Positions 5,511-6,193 of a DNA stretch of 6,193 bases are shown here, piece by piece (the stretch's first letter is position 1; every line of letters begins with the position of its first letter). The DNA is from Puniceicoccales bacterium (GTDB lineage: Bacteria > Verrucomicrobiota > Verrucomicrobiia > Opitutales > JAIRLM01). The position numbers and the translations under genes were made by a program. The stretch lies in the NCBI GenBank assembly GCA_031282565.1, contig JAITDL010000047.1, positions 1 through 6,193 of the forward strand. The letters are read 5' to 3'. Under the pieces are notes generated by a model. The model searched no databases. It was not told the origin of the DNA and worked only from the letters and a program-made list of their open reading frames with translations.

Positions 5511-6101
5511 ATGGCGCCGCCGCGGTCTGGCTGTCGGTTGCCGCTGTGGCAAACTAAGTTTCCAAATCAAACGGTGCAAACGGCCGATCCCGAGAGAGGT
5601 ATTCCATTGGTTCTCCGTGTTAGACTAGGTCTGCGCTCGGCGATGGGAATTGAATCGAACAGACGATTATGGAAAAATATTGCGGCAAACGGCAACCGCT
5701 TAAGTTCCAGCAGGACATGGATTTCCTCTCTGGGGGAAGCATATGGCCAGTCGCACGTCAAAAACGCATCCCACGGAGCGCGAAACTGGAAAACTAATCA
5801 CGGAGAGGAATCGGCGGCCGATTTGCCCAGTCGGCCGCTAACCTTTGGCTGCGGTTCTGCGTTTGTTTGCAATTCACTCCACCTGGCAATCTTGCGGCAG
5901 CTTCATGCCATGTCTCCGCTGGCCATGTCCGTTGGCCAGCTGCATGCCATGCTTCGCGGGATGGGTTTCATAGTCGGCGTGAAAAATTTGTCAAACGCCG
6001 TCGAAGAGCTGGAGCGGGCCGGCCGTCTCGAATGTCGATCGGATGCCGGCGTGCAGCCACGCTACGGGATAGTTGAACTTCCATGGGATGATGGGAGGTG
6101 A
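5511..6101 (+). CDS. Hypothetical protein with C-terminal winged-helix-like domain
   Basis: I do not recognise this 196-residue protein. The C-terminal part (about 122-190) reads like a winged helix: helix 1 LHLAILRQLHAM (123-134), helix 2 SVGQLHAMLRGMG (140-152), a probable recognition helix VKNLSNAVEELERAGRL (157-173), then a wing LECRSDAGVQPRYGIV (173-188). This suggests nucleic-acid binding or a protein-interaction role and is a pattern judgement. Residues 1-121 have no recognisable domain, are rich in Asn, Ser, Arg and Trp, and show no signal peptide or membrane helix. The ATG is preceded only by a weak AGG (5504-5506), so the start is uncertain. Later in-frame choices are ATG at codon 45 (5643), which keeps most of the chain, and ATG at codon 134 (5910), which would remove most of helix 1 and is less likely. 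The frame stays open for 590 bp, which is unlikely by chance at this composition. The gene lies 54 bp after the 878-residue gene and its stop overlaps a GGGAGGTG motif. Confidence 0.6.
   Translation: MAPPRSGCRLPLWQTKFPNQTVQTADPERGIPLVLRVRLGLRSAMGIESNRRLWKNIAANGNRLSSSRTWISSLGEAYGQSHVKNASHGARNWKTNHGEESAADLPSRPLTFGCGSAFVCNSLHLAILRQLHAMSPLAMSVGQLHAMLRGMGFIVGVKNLSNAVEELERAGRLECRSDAGVQPRYGIVELPWDDGR
6093..6100 (+). promoter_or_regulatory. Shine-Dalgarno-like GGGAGGTG over the stop of the 196-aa gene
   Basis: GGGAGGTG is the only strong anti-16S-complementary sequence I see before an inferred start in the window. It overlaps the TGA stop at 6099-6101. The next ATG (6114) is 15 nt beyond the GGAGG core, longer than ideal, so use as a ribosome binding site for the downstream frame is uncertain. 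It also encodes the last codons of the upstream gene. Confidence 0.3.
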
Positions 6102-6113
6102 AATTTTTAGGCC

Positions 6114-6193
6114 ATGGCACGGAATGAACTGCAGTTTCGTCTGAGATCGGCAAAAAATCTCGCCAGGAAGGTGCTGTGCTGCGAAACATGCCC
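6114..6193 (+). CDS. Possible 5' end of an unidentified gene, cut by the window edge
   Basis: An ATG at 6114 opens a frame with no stop to the window end. The 26 whole codons begin MARNELQFRLRSAKNLARK and continue to a Cys-containing stretch (CCETC). The first residues look like a basic amphipathic helix. An in-frame TAG at 6108-6110 excludes earlier starts. The distance of 12 nt from the upstream stop would fit a two-gene operon. The piece is too short to identify, and it could be a chance open frame. Confidence 0.35.
   Translation, partial: MARNELQFRLRSAKNLARKVLCCETC

Noticed and set aside
5567..5761. Minus-strand frame of 64 codons opposite the 196-residue gene
   Set aside because: It is short, with no start signal or domain, and the opposite frame is three times longer.

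Overview
The window is bacterial. Its one securely identifiable gene is der (engA), on the minus strand, encoding the double-GTPase ribosome-assembly factor. Base composition is moderate, visibly GC-richer in der and AT-richer in the large plus-strand gene. I see no plasmid, phage or insertion-sequence genes, no CRISPR array and no tRNA or rRNA. Taxonomy cannot be fixed from one housekeeping gene. The residues following the Der P-loop (GKS-R) and the 'SSPVEFFS' stretch after its second G3 motif remind me of verrucomicrobial/opitutal Der proteins, but that is recollection and weak.

Layout from left to right. (1) Positions 1-68 are a perfect 7-bp tandem repeat (GTCTCTG)9.7 that is cut by the window edge. 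(2) 69-169 is a short AT-rich spacer with no convincing gene. (3) 170-1558 (minus) is der. (4) 1559-1660 is a spacer with a perfect 8-bp inverted repeat ending 3 nt before the der start codon. (5) 1661-2587 (minus) encodes an unrecognised 308-residue protein with an N-terminal membrane segment, a Pro/Lys-rich linker, an acidic Ser-rich region and five in-frame 7-residue acidic repeats right before its stop. (6) 2588-2819 is a divergent intergenic region with a perfect 10-bp inverted repeat and a good sigma70-like promoter pointing right. (7) 2820-5456 (plus) encodes an unrecognised 878-residue protein: one strong N-terminal membrane segment, a proline-rich linker, and four divergent tandem modules of about 165-185 residues with a leucine-rich-repeat-like (beta-solenoid-like) pattern. 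(8) 5511-6101 (plus) encodes a 196-residue protein whose C-terminal third looks like a winged helix. (9) 6114-6193 is the possible beginning of another gene, cut by the window edge.

The minus-strand pair (308-aa gene, then der) is co-directional with a 102-bp gap and may be co-transcribed. The two unrecognised membrane proteins are divergently arranged and share a general plan: membrane anchor, proline-rich stalk, repeat-bearing domain. This suggests, but does not prove, that they act at the cell envelope or in contact with a host or neighbouring cells. The most interesting objects are the four-module repeat protein, the acidic tandem-repeat tail, the two perfect inverted repeats at gene starts, and the general lack of Shine-Dalgarno sequences before the inferred start codons.
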